Source: Nageia nagi
Lineage: Eukaryota > Pinophyta
NCBI GenBank assembly: GCA_050084985.1
Contig: JBITNC010000002.1
Coordinates: 36,766,001 to 36,830,000 of the forward strand
Length of the DNA: 64,000 nt
Direction of reading: 5' to 3'
The notes under the pieces were generated by a model, which saw nothing but the letters and a program-made list of their open reading frames with translations, was not told the origin of the DNA and did no database searches. Shown here piece after piece: positions 32,115-41,725 of this stretch (position 1 is its first letter; each line of letters begins with the position of its first letter). Made by a program: the position numbers and the translations under genes.

Positions 32115-32386
32115 TTCAAAGAAGGGTACTTAAACCATAAGCATAGAATTTTGAACTTAGTCCTAGCCTACTATAAAAATTTCCCATTTTACCAACCTAT
32201 CTTCCATGGGAAAGTTTGAAATATTAGACATTTAAAAAAAATCAAAGTTAAGAAACTTGTCTACCATTTATTTTTAACAAATAAGTTCATCATATTTTAT
32301 ATAATAGGTATCTTAAACTTGATATATAAAAGCTAGGCCTAAGTTCAAAATTCAATGCTTATGTTTTAAGTACCCTTGTTTGAAAC
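32113..32386. mobile_element. MITE-like foldback element, copy A
   Basis: 274 bp with terminal inverted repeats of about 56 bp: 32113-32168 begins GTTTCAAAGAAGGGTACTTA and 32331-32386 is its inverse with about 5 mismatches. There is no coding capacity. Both ends run into CA/TG dinucleotide tracts, so target duplications cannot be read. The family (Stowaway, hAT, Mutator or other) is undetermined. Confidence 0.75.
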
Positions 32387-32427
32387 AAATACACACACAT
32401 GTATATGTATGTATATGTTTGTGTGTG

Positions 32428-32640
32428 TTTCAAAGAAGGGTACTTAAACCATAAGCATTAAATGTTGAACTTAGGCCTAGCATACTATATAAATTTCCCA
32501 TTTTACCAACCTACCTTCCATGGGAAAGCTTGAAATATTAGACATTTCAAAAAAATCAAATCTAAGCAACTTGTCTACCATTCTTTTTAACAAATACGTT
32601 CATCATATTTTATCTAATAGGTATCTTAAATTTGATCGAT
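32428..32640. mobile_element. MITE-like foldback element, copy B (right end missing)
   Basis: Starts GTTTCAAAGAAGGGTACTTA and follows copy A for about 210 bp at roughly 88-90% identity, but after TTAAATTTGATCGATAAT it diverges and has no right inverted repeat. Its last 34 bases lie inside the 360-bp duplicated target (32607-32966). Confidence 0.75.
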
Positions 32641-32966
32641 AATTAGATATAAGTCTTGTAAATTTTAATTTTCTTTGGATTTAGTGTAATAGTTGTGCTT
32701 AACTAATTCATGTAAATAATTACATTCATTGTTTGAAGCATAACCATCATTCTCATCATTAAAATGTACTTATTTCAATGTGTTTATAATATTTTTATGA
32801 AATTAAAGCCTTTTTATTTAGGATGGAATCAATACTTAATAGTATCAAACATACCTTGCTTATCTTTGGCTTGATGCTTTTCCTTTATGTACATGGATTT
32901 TAAGATATTTCTTAGTGAACTAAGTAGGTTTATACCTTAGAATTATGCTTTTTTAAGGTTTTTATT
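32607..32966. repeat. 360-bp target duplication, left copy
   Basis: Identical by eye to 35959-36318 with no indel. It ends exactly at the TG of the LARD-like element. Its left junction (CATCAT before ATTTTATCTAATAG) is ancestral because foldback copy A has the same bases there. Confidence 0.93.
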
Positions 32967-33195
32967 TGTAGAGAAATAGGAAAACCTTTCTATTATGATA
33001 CAATGAAACATGCCTATAAATAGGCATTTACAGGAATGAATACCAAGGTGGCACACTGTGACAAACGGTGGCACACGGTGACAAACGGTGGCACACGGTG
33101 ACAAACGGTGGCACACGGTGGCAAACGGTGGCAAATATCCTAGTGAACTTAAGTAACTAAATACTCAAGTAAATAAAATAAATAAAACACTAATA
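32967..33195 (-). repeat. LARD-like element 3' LTR (229 bp)
   Basis: Contains four tandem units of the type GTGGCACACGGTGACAAACG (20 bp, last one variant) at about 33049-33133, one more than the other LTR. A near-palindromic TATA motif GCCTATAAATAGGC lies at about 33013-33026. Confidence 0.92.
33049..33133. repeat. 20-bp tandem repeat in LTR
   Basis: Unit GTGGCACACGGTGACAAACG. Repeat number differs between the two LTRs of the same element (one extra unit here), so it changed after insertion or during reverse transcription. Confidence 0.92.
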
Positions 33196-33207
33196 CCCCC
33201 CCTTAAG
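33196..33207 (-). promoter_or_regulatory. LARD-like element polypurine tract
   Basis: On the minus strand CTTAAGGGGGGG directly before the 3' LTR. Confidence 0.85.
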
Positions 33208-34619
33208 TGAAACTAGGAGGTAAAACAAGTGACACATAAAGATGAGTCCTGGCAACAAGGCCTGATTAGGTACTCATTTACAAAATGAATCAAGCACAAA
33301 GAAGTTGTAGAGTGACCAAAGATAACGAACATGTGCAACTAAAGAACAAAGAACCTCCAACAAAAGCTGGATCAAAGAGTCACTACTCGATCAACACGAA
33401 CAAAGAGAGTCCCTCAACCTGAAATTAGGGCACGAACTTTTCTTTGAAGAGATTGTTGACGATGCAGAAGGCACACCAAATGGTACCAAGAACCCATTAA
33501 CACTGTACCAAAAATGGTACAAGGATCCATGAAGGAAGTCGATGTCGAACTCAGGAGCACGGTCAAAGAAGATGGAGCACCAAAACTCATTTATGCCTAG
33601 ATAACAACACGATGAAGAACTGCAGAGTATGAGCAACCAAGAGAAAGGGTGTGCAAAACAAGGCACACATGCATGAAGGTAGACAAGGTTGTGATCAAAA
33701 CACAACAAACCCCCCATGGCACTTTATAGTGTAGTGCAAGTACAATGAGCTCCAAAAACAACATAAACAAATAGATGTCCTCCAAAACAAACATGAAGTG
33801 ATCCCCCATGAAAGATGCTGATGACCACACAACTTAATAGAAAATAAGCCCACTAACTACGACTGTCAAAAAGTCGATGGGAGCATGAGGAACAATAATA
33901 CAGTACTAAACATCAACCAAAGTGATGTTGAACAAAAAATTCAAGACTGCAATAAGATTCGAACCTCATGAGGTATCTCCTAGGAACCTTTCAAAAATGA
34001 AGTTGTAAATAAAGCCCTCCATGAAAAATTGCCTTTATAAATTAGGCTTACAACCAATTTCATCAAAAAACTATTCGAAGTCTGCTTTCCAATGCAACAA
34101 ACGGCACTCAAAATGAAGTCCGTTTACAAAAGTTATGGAATTAATTCGATTTGGGGAAAAAATTAAATTTTTAGACCCCAAAACATTAGAAAAATTTAAT
34201 TAAATTAAAAATAGTGAATTTAATTAAATTTTAAATGGTAGAACTTCAAAATGTGATTATCGGTTGATGGGGAAGGCAAAATGGGTCATGCAGCTACTCA
34301 AAACGATCGGGAAGAAATGAGGAATCCAGATGTGCTGATAGAATGATGATTGGACCTCAGATGCACCTGTTATGGCCCAAAAACCATCAAAAATAAAAAT
34401 TGCCAAAATGAAATGCCAAAAAATGATAAATAGGCAGTCCAATCAACAAGGAAAAATTAGTCAGCAGCAAAGAGGCATGCACCATGCGGCAAGGACAGAG
34501 CAGTGGCAAGGAACGTGAAGTAGAAGAACAACCACACAGGAAACGCCAAGAAATAGGCAATCTGAGCGGCATCTTTGTGAGCGACGACTGGCTACGCAGG
34601 AAAACGCCTGGAGGAACAC
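33208..34619. other. Interior of LARD-like element, 3' half
   Basis: No retroviral domain. A 108-codon minus frame (33391-33717) and overlapping short frames show cysteine/serine/phenylalanine-rich sequence without motif. GC content rises from about 34.4 kb onward. Confidence 0.5.
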
Positions 34620-35684
34620 TCATTTGGCGCAATGAGCAGCAGCTTCGTGGACAAACAACGATGACCAGGCCGAAGGCGACGCTAACCCACGAACGACGAC
34701 GTGCAGGGAACCATGCAGAAGCTGACAGGGATTTAAAATGCATGAAGGCAACGACACGCAATGCATGATGTGCAACGCATGAGGTGGACGTGCAATGCAG
34801 GAAAATGATGAAGCAGCCATTAAATCATCGTGGGAGGAGCAGAAGACCAGACGATGCGTAGGGAGGAAACAAGGAGCAACGTGCAACATGCCAAAATGCC
34901 ATGGTGAAAGGTGCATCAACAGATCTGAACAGACAATGCCAGCAATGAGGAGGATGGAACGATGCGAGGTGATCTTAAAGAGACAGTCAACGCAGGGCAG
35001 ATCTGGCAAGGTGTGAGGCTGGAAGCATCTTGAATGCCAGGAGGAGCCGATATGTAGTAGGCGTGAGGCACAAAGTGCCTTCAAACTCGCAGGTGAGAGT
35101 AAAACTCTACGCCAAACCATCTGCCAGGAGCAAACAGGGCCATAAAGAAGAGATCCCAATCCAGAAGGGAGTCGTAACAGAGCGATGATGACCAGGAAAA
35201 TGGTGACGTCTAATGCAAAACAAGCCAGGTCAACACAGTAGAGGGGTCCAGCAGGTGCATGCGCGGGAGGAGGTGAAGCACGTGAGAGGAGGTGAGGAGA
35301 ATGACGTCCAGCAGGGCACACTGAGGGAGGAGCAGAGGCTCGCACGGAGGAAGGCAACGAGCGACGATGCGGGTAGTAACGATGACCACCAGGCAACGAA
35401 CGGTGACTTGGGGCGGGGAGACAGAACCCACAGGCTGAAACACACGCGTTGCATGCAGATCTAAAGGGTAGCTTATCCTCCATGAACCTCAGATCACCAC
35501 AAAAATGCACCATCCACACAAAATTGGATGCCCTCCTGGAAGGAGCTCGCGCACACCACCAATAGTCTCCACAAGCTCGCGATTCACAAAATATTGGCAG
35601 GGAGAGCCACCAAAAACAACGTAGATCTACAAAATTGAATACAACAAAAAATGGAGGTGAGGGGGATTGGCTCAAGGAGGCCAA
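34620..35684 (-). CDS. Long unidentified ORF in LARD-like element
   Basis: A 354-codon minus-strand frame without a stop, opening about 55 bp after the PBS, so it is the first long frame on the element's RNA. The displayed start at 35684 is TTG, not ATG; the first ATG is in-frame further in. The region is about half G+C and rich in CpG, unlike its surroundings. The predicted residues are rich in Cys, Ser, His, Leu and Pro with no domain I recognise, and the plus strand also has frames of 73-94 codons, so it may be a composition effect. It could be a captured host fragment or non-coding. Confidence 0.3.
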   Translation of the reverse strand: MASLSQSPSPPFFVVFNFVDLRCFWWLSLPIFCESRACGDYWWCARAPSRRASNFVWMVHFCGDLRFMEDKLPFRSACNACVSACGFCLPAPSHRSLPGGHRYYPHRRSLPSSVRASAPPSVCPAGRHSPHLLSRASPPPAHAPAGPLYCVDLACFALDVTIFLVIIALLRLPSGLGSLLYGPVCSWQMVWRRVLLSPASLKALCASRLLHIGSSWHSRCFQPHTLPDLPCVDCLFKITSHRSILLIAGIVCSDLLMHLSPWHFGMLHVAPCFLPTHRLVFCSSHDDLMAASSFSCIARPPHALHIMHCVSLPSCILNPCQLLHGSLHVVVRGLASPSAWSSLFVHEAAAHCAK

Positions 35685-35736
35685 CCCCCCTTCACAGATT
35701 TGTTGATCAAATTGAGGGCAGGTTCAGAGAAAGACC

Positions 35737-35749
35737 TGCTCTGATACCA
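35737..35749 (-). promoter_or_regulatory. LARD-like element primer-binding site
   Basis: On the minus strand TGGTATCAGAGCA, matching the 3' end of initiator methionine tRNA and directly following the 5' LTR. It is the same primer as the copia elements here, suggesting a copia-type helper. Confidence 0.92.
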
Positions 35750-35958
35750 TGTAGAGAAATAGGAAAACCTTTCTATTATGATACAATGAAACATGCCTAT
35801 AAATAGGCATTTACAGGAATGAATACCAAGGTGGCACACTGTGACAAACGGTGGCACATGGTGACAAACGGTGGCACACGGTGGCAAACGGTGGCAAATA
35901 TCCTAGTGAACTTAAGTAACTAAATACTCAAGTAAATAAAATAAATAAAACACTAATA
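35750..35958 (-). repeat. LARD-like element 5' LTR (209 bp)
   Basis: Same as 32967-33195 except one fewer 20-bp unit and one C/T difference in the repeat (CACATGG). TATA motif at about 35795-35808. Confidence 0.92.
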
Positions 35959-36318
35959 ATTTTATCTAATAGGTATCTTAAATTTGATCGATAATTAGAT
36001 ATAAGTCTTGTAAATTTTAATTTTCTTTGGATTTAGTGTAATAGTTGTGCTTAACTAATTCATGTAAATAATTACATTCATTGTTTGAAGCATAACCATC
36101 ATTCTCATCATTAAAATGTACTTATTTCAATGTGTTTATAATATTTTTATGAAATTAAAGCCTTTTTATTTAGGATGGAATCAATACTTAATAGTATCAA
36201 ACATACCTTGCTTATCTTTGGCTTGATGCTTTTCCTTTATGTACATGGATTTTAAGATATTTCTTAGTGAACTAAGTAGGTTTATACCTTAGAATTATGC
36301 TTTTTTAAGGTTTTTATT
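35959..36318. repeat. 360-bp target duplication, right copy
   Basis: Starts immediately after the 5' LTR (ATTTTATCTAATAGGTATCT) and runs to AAGGTTTTTATT, then continues into unique flank (TATTATCTATGG). Identical by eye to 32607-32966. Confidence 0.93.
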
Positions 36319-37030
36319 TATTATCTATGGTATTTATTTCATCCTAAATAATTATTTAATGTAAAGATAAGGATATGATTATCTAAAAATATATTTTATC
36401 TTCAATTTAATATAAGTTAAAAATATTATTGTATTTATGAAGAGGATTGTATCAATTTCTATTTATTAATTTAGAGATTTGGGAACTATTGGCCATATTA
36501 TATCATCTTTGTTTATCTTTTGTGATAAATACTATAATATTATAACATTTATTAAGGTTTAGAAAATAATTATGGAGATATTACAATTACCCCAAAGGTT
36601 TCTTCATATCTGCTTAGTTTGATATGTTTAAAATCAATATTAACAATTTCTTTAACATCTATGTTGGTATTTTACTTGATTACCCTATTTCAAATATAGA
36701 ATCTTGGTTTATAGGGATAATATCTCATGATTCACTAATCCAAATACTAGGGAACTCTAAGTAAGGTACAAAAATACATCTCTAAATCCAATACCTAATA
36801 AATTTGCAATATGTAAATGGTTTTGAATCTTCTTAAATTGCATGCATTATTCCTTCATGTTTAATTTTTAACCATCCATTTAATCTGGAAAAAATAATTT
36901 CCATGCCATGGATCTAAGGTATTCCACGTTTTAGGTATTAAGGTAATGTTCTCGTTGTAACATAACAAATGGTATTAATAAGTTTAGTTATAATTTCAAT
37001 AGAAATGTGATCATACATGTTGTTTCAAAA
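36319..37030. other. Leader/flank of gypsy-3
   Basis: AT-rich. I found no LTR pair or primer site for gypsy-3 here, so its 5' LTR is absent or too decayed to see. Confidence 0.4.
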
Positions 37031-37800
37031 ATGGATCCTAAAATACAAGCACTATTTGAGCAATTCCAAGCCTTTACAAATAAGGCACTAAGTGATAATA
37101 GTAATAGAAGTGGGCCTTTCTCCCCATGAGATGATTTGGAAAAGCAAGTTGAAGAGTTAAAGGATATCATATTATCAAAGATTCAAGTCCAAGCACCAAA
37201 ATGAACCATCCTTTGATATGTATGATGGTGAAGGAGACCCTATACAACATGTGAGATCTTTTGAAATGAAGTTTGAGTTGAAGTTAAGGGTGAATCATAA
37301 TCTTATGGAAAAGTATTTCCCTACTACATTGAAGGAAGATACTTTAAGTGGTACTTTTTACTTCCTCAATATTCCAATACTTGTTATGAATATTTTTCAC
37401 CATGTTCCAAAAGAAATTCAAGCACAATGTCACTAGGTTAGTTACATTCTCATATTTGTATGCCAAAAAATAAGGGGCTAATGAAAATTTGGATAAGCTT
37501 ATCATCATATCTCAAAAAAAATGGAGCTTGGAGGAAGGAATAATAAAAGATAATCATATCACTTTTATGTTTATGGAAAATATCATCCCTACTTTGAAGC
37601 AACAAACAATTGATTACATGGATCTCCCTTTCAAGAATATGACTGAAGTTACTTTGCAAAATTTTTTTTATAGTAGAGATTGGATCCTTGAAGTATGTAG
37701 TTACCTCAAAGGATACAAAGAAGCTAGAGTTATACTAAGAAAAAATAAAATTAAACTAATGCAATTGAATAAATGAAAGAGAATCCAACTCAATTATCCA
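37031..37800 (+). pseudogene. gypsy-3 Gag, degenerate
   Basis: ATG at 37031 opens MDPKIQALFEQFQAFTNKAL in plus frame 2, a plausible Gag start. After a stop it continues as DDLEKQVEELKDIILSKIQ. A shift leads to 37218-37436 with MYDGEGDPIQHVRSFEMKFE and FPTTLKEDTLSGTFYFL, the plant gypsy Gag domain. 37489-37776 continues (LPFKNMTEVTLQNFFYSRDW). It resembles Athila/Tat-type Gag. Confidence 0.75.
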
Positions 37801-38440
37801 TGAGAGATAATCGATTGAAGTTATTAGTAATAACATATATCATGTTCAAAGATTATGTAGAGAAATTTCTTATTCATATAACCCCTTAAAAGGAATTAGG
37901 AGAGAATGATCTTAAACCCACATGGTATGAGCCAAGGTATTATTATATATACCATAGGGTTAATGGGCATAATTAGACTAATGCATATGCTATCTTGAGA
38001 TAAAAGAACTTCATAAATTATTGGATGAAGGTAATGTAACATATATAAGAAATGAAGAATATCCATCAAAACCGATTGAGGGATATGTTAATGCATTTTT
38101 ATGGAATATTTATACACCAATGCATGAAATGGGAGACCAAATGTGCTCGTTTATCCTACCATAGTCCACAGATAAGAGTTTCCCAAAGATCCTCAAGCAT
38201 TCAATCTAGAATATCAACTACAAAGTACTTCGACAAGGATAAGTTTGTTTAATATTTTAATTTTTTTTGATGCACATAAAAAATATTTAATGGATGCTTT
38301 CAATAAAACTTAAATATATGTCAATTTCTCTACTAGTATATTTTCATAATTTTTAGAAGTAATTAAGTTTATTTTTAAAGATAAGGATATTCCTAATGAG
38401 GAAGTAGTTGAAATGTATCTAGCATTGTATATCAAGGTGA
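37801..38440 (+). pseudogene. gypsy-3 Gag-protease linker, degenerate
   Basis: Plus-strand coding traces such as LGENDLKPTWYEPRYYYIYH (37897-37956) suggest a zinc-knuckle/linker stretch. 38052-38252 is a 66-codon frame without a recognised motif. No intact Cys-His array. Confidence 0.4.
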
Positions 38441-38983
38441 AATTATTTGGGAAACCAATAAAAATAATACTAATAGATATATGATCAAACATGAATATTT
38501 TACCATTAAATTTCTTAAAATAATTTTCCCTAGCATTAATTCAAACCAAAATAACTAGCATCAATATTAAGGGATTTAATAGTGTGTAAAACATGTATGG
38601 GGGTAGTTACATTGTCAATTAAGATAGGGCATAAAATAATAAATATTAAGTGTTATGTATTTGAAGATAATCTCATATGTAACTTATTATTAGGAAGACC
38701 ATGGATTCATTGTATGAAGAATATTTCCTCCACTCAACATGGGTGTTTGAAATTTGATTATGAAGGGAACACCATCACTATCATGGTTGATGAAAGACCC
38801 TTTGAGCTTGCACATATAGTGGAAGGTTACATGTTTCTCATTACTAAGATCATAAATGAAGCAAAGATAGAGGAGTCATATCTAGTTATAGAGGTTGATA
38901 TTGGTACCTACCATTTTGATGATGAATATATCTTGCAAAGCTTTAGAAATTTGGATCTTCCTATGCCAAAGGCCATACAATAA
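38441..38983 (+). pseudogene. gypsy-3 retroviral-type aspartic protease, degenerate
   Basis: About 38461-38516 reads IILID-I-stop-SNMNILPLNF, where the catalytic Asp survives but the following G/S positions are lost. The 133-codon frame 38582-38983 then gives GVVTLSIKIGHKIINIKCYV and NLLLGRPWIHCMKNISSTQH, a hallmark of Athila/Tat-type proteases. The protease would cleave the polyprotein. Confidence 0.8.
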
Positions 38984-39654
38984 TGAGATTTCAATGTATG
39001 AAATATGAAAATAATGAAGATATCCCAAATGAGGTGCATATTCTATATAAGGAGAAAAATATGGAAGAGCCACCATTTTTAACTCCAATTTTGGAAGAGA
39101 CAAATCAATATGAGAAAAAACAACTTAAAGGAGAATCACTTGAAGTAGAAGTCACAAAAATAAAGTAAGTCTGCATTTAAATAAGATAAATATGAATATT
39201 GATTTATTTAGTGTGAATACAAAGGAAAATGATTTAGGAAAAAATGAAAAAGGCATTTTACCTTTTCATCCTAATTTGGGATAAATCAATAGGACTATAG
39301 GTTGTGGCTATGAGAATAGTCTAGTTAAGATCAAGAGGTAGTGGAAGGTGGTGAACCTTCATTAGATGAGATTCTAGATTTAGTATGTATGATTCAACTT
39401 ATGGATGAATCATGTTGGTTTTTATATGAGGATGATCCTTTTTCCCTTGACATTTTCCAAAATGGTGATTCTTTTATTGAGTACATTAGAAAAAGAAGTG
39501 AATTCCAAAAATCAAGTGACAAAAGAGAAACCTAATTTTATTTGGATCCTCATATATAATTTAGAGTTAAATAAAGTACTTTAGAGGACATAAGTAGTTC
39601 ACTCATGCTACACTAAACTACTATTATCTCTCTTTTCTATAGGAGTAGGCTTAG
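38984..39654 (+). pseudogene. gypsy-3 region after protease, no RT
   Basis: Acidic coding traces (38983-39168, 39341-39535, with LMDESCWFLYEDDPFSL) follow the protease, but no RT, RNase H or integrase motif appears before the polypurine-like tract at 39655. gypsy-3 therefore seems to be a Gag-protease-only derivative or to carry a large deletion. Confidence 0.5.
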
Positions 39655-39668
39655 GTATTTAAGGGGGG
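39655..39668 (+). promoter_or_regulatory. Possible gypsy-3 polypurine tract
   Basis: TATTTAAGGGGGGC on the plus strand, about 120 bp after the last coding trace and 20 bp before copia-2. No TG follows immediately, so the LTR start is uncertain. Confidence 0.4.
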
Positions 39669-39688
39669 CATTTTTTTTGGCCACACTT

Positions 39689-39790
39689 TGAAGGAATTTA
39701 ACTATAACAAGAACAACTCTAAACTCCCAAGATCACATGAAAGCTCACAAAACAATCTCTGAAAGATAACACAAGATGTAAGTGGTTCCT
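39689..39790 (-). repeat. copia-2 3' LTR, outer part
   Basis: TGAAGGAATTTAACTATAAC... matches the start of the 5' LTR at 53090. Ends at TTCCT, where gypsy-1 enters. Confidence 0.9.
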
Positions 39791-40193
39791 TGTTACGATG
39801 CTACAAATATGAAAAGGTAAATATTGCAAAAATGAAATGAATATTGATTTGAAATAGGAAAATGATATCTACCTATTAGAAATAATAGAGCATGCACTAG
39901 TAAATAGAACACAAAATAGCATCAATAAGTAGATAAGGATAGGATTTTACTGAATAGTAATAGAATCACAAGCCGCTTTGAGGGGGCTACCTCCTTACAA
40001 ATATAATGGTAAAAAGTAATGTTCAAGATTCCTTTATCCACACACTTCCATCTATTTATATTAAACTAACCCTAACCCTAATAGTAATGCAAAATCAAGC
40101 CTCGCCCTTACAATCATAATATTACAATATAGGTCGATAATTTAATAAAATATTGATACTAACACTAAAATGTTAGGATGTGGGATCCTAACA
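39791..40193 (-). repeat. gypsy-1 3' LTR
   Basis: On the minus strand TGTTAGGATC...GTAACA. Partner 44643-45045 of identical length. Next to it (40194-40206, minus CCAATAGGGGTGCAA) lies the PPT. Confidence 0.92.
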
Positions 40194-40206
40194 TTGCACC
40201 CCTATT

Positions 40207-40700
40207 GGGATGAAGCTTTATCCTCAAAGCCTAAAGTGTGGAAACTATTGTTGCAACTGATGAAGGATTTCCCATGTTGCATCTTCTAGTGCCATGCTTT
40301 GCCATTGCATAAGGACTTCTATGATGGAGTGATTACAAAGCTTTCATGAGTGTTGATCCAAAACTACCTTAGGTACAATTACCATTGATCCATTCTCTAC
40401 CAACTTAGGTAATTGTGTCTAAACCTAAACCTATGATCCAACCACTTTCTTGAGGCAAGAGACATGAAACATTGGATGAATCTTGGAAGAAGTAGGAAGC
40501 TCTAATTTGTATGCGGCTAAGCCAATGCACTGTAACACCTTGTGAAGACCATAAAACTTTGGGGCCAATTTTTGAGGGCTTTTTATTTTTAAGATTTTCT
40601 AGCGATAAGGTTGCAACCTCAGAAAGATCATGTCATCTACCTAGAACTCCCTTTCCACATGTTACTGATCAACTTATTATTTCATACTATGTTGGGCTAT
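40207..40700. other. gypsy-1 3' interior
   Basis: Between integrase and PPT. About 40230-40560 reads on the minus strand like a gypsy C-terminal tail, too decayed to assign. The 68-codon plus frame at 40511-40717 is a shadow. Confidence 0.4.
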
Positions 40701-41720
40701 CTAAAGGTTATCCTTGAACAAATGAATAATATGATCTTGAGTAACTAAAGTTGAGTCAACTACCTGAACTTTACTGGTACTTGCAACATACGAGGTGACT
40801 ATTGATGGAGCTTGACCATACAATACTTCATAGGGGGTCATCTTGTTGGTAGAATGATAAGATGTATTATACCACCACTCAACCAAGGGAAGCCATCATA
40901 CCTAATGCATAGGTTATGATGAAGCAAAACAACGTAAATATGTTTCCAAGTATTTGTTAATAATTTTAGTCTAACCATAAATTTGTGGGTGATGTGCTAA
41001 GCTCATGTTTAGTTGGGTACCTTGCAGTTTAAAAAGCTCTTACCAAAAATGACTTGTAAAAGTGGGATCATGATCACTAACAATCATCTCTAGCATGCCA
41101 TGTAGTTTGAAAATTGTATCTAGGAATAATTGTGCCACTGTCACTGCTTTGTAGGGATAAGCTTATGAACCAAAATGAGCATATTTAGATAACTAAACAA
41201 CCACCACTAGAATAACTAATTTACCATGAGATTTAGGAAGGCCTTCAATGAAATCCATTAAGATATTGATCCATGTACGAGTAGGTGTGGGGAGAGGTTG
41301 AAGGAGTCCTAAAGTACCCACTGTCTCACCCTTTTTTCATTAACACACATCACAAGCTACCATAAACTGCTTGATATCCAATTTCATACCTATCCAATAG
41401 AATGATCATGCCACTCACTTATAAGTTTTCAAAAATCCTTCATGTCTTGATGTAGGTGTGGAATGCAATTTGGCAAGTATTTTTGATTTACATTTTGAAT
41501 GAGATGGTAACAAAATTTAACCTTTGAATCTCAAAATACCATCATGCTATGTATGGTGTGGTTTACTCATGGGGTCTTGAGTGATCTATTTTAGCAAGTC
41601 TTGGGTGGAGCTATCCTCTACCCACTCTTGTTTAACTTTATCCAACCATTGAGGAATAGGAGATGAAAGAGCTTGCAGTGCTACTTGATCTTCAAATTTT
41701 TGGACAAAGCATTAACAACC
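40701..41720 (-). pseudogene. gypsy-1 integrase, degenerate
   Basis: Read on the minus strand: HDHSIG near 41410 (zinc-binding area), then [20 protein letters not shown] at about 41215-41275 (first catalytic Asp), SDHDPTFTSHFW at about 41040-41085 (second Asp), NMSLAHHPQIYG at about 40980-41020, and frame 40701-40886 with MVEWWYNTSYHSTNKMTPYE (end of core). Stops at several places. All three conserved blocks of a Ty3/gypsy integrase core are recognisable. Confidence 0.85.
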
Positions 41721-41725
41721 ATGTT

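Larger units (their letters stand above)
32967..35958 (-). mobile_element. Young non-autonomous LTR element (LARD-like) with TA...CA ends
   Basis: 2,992 bp, minus orientation. LTRs 32967-33195 (229 bp) and 35750-35958 (209 bp) differ by one base and one 20-bp repeat unit. On the minus strand each LTR starts TATTAG and ends CTACA; TA..CA is a known non-canonical LTR end pair. The PBS (TGGTATCAGAGCA) touches the 5' LTR and a G7 tract touches the 3' LTR. The 2.55-kb interior has no gag or pol. It is flanked by 360-bp direct repeats that look identical, and not by a 5-bp duplication (the adjacent pentamers are TTATT and ATTTT). Confidence 0.9.

Noticed and set aside
33049-33133. Short repeats suggesting a CRISPR-like array
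   Set aside because: Units are directly adjacent 20-bp tandem repeats without spacers, inside a plant LTR.
34484-35464. Plus-strand frames of 73-94 codons in the GC-rich interior
   Set aside because: They overlap the longer minus ORF, have no motif, and open frames on both strands are expected in this less AT-rich segment.
32607-36318. The 360-bp repeats as the true LTRs of a larger element
   Set aside because: They lack TG/CA ends, PBS and PPT at their edges, and the left copy is continuous with foldback element copy B, so they are duplicated target DNA.
39689-39790. Solo fragment of a copia LTR
   Set aside because: It continues seamlessly at 45051 once gypsy-1 is removed, and the outer flank CACTT matches 53556-53560, so it is the outer part of the copia-2 3' LTR.
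40068-40083. CTAACCCTAACCCTAATAG, telomere-like repeat
   Set aside because: Only two CCCTAA units, not the plant CCCTAAA type, and present in both gypsy-1 LTRs (also near 44920), so it is part of the LTR and not an interstitial telomere.
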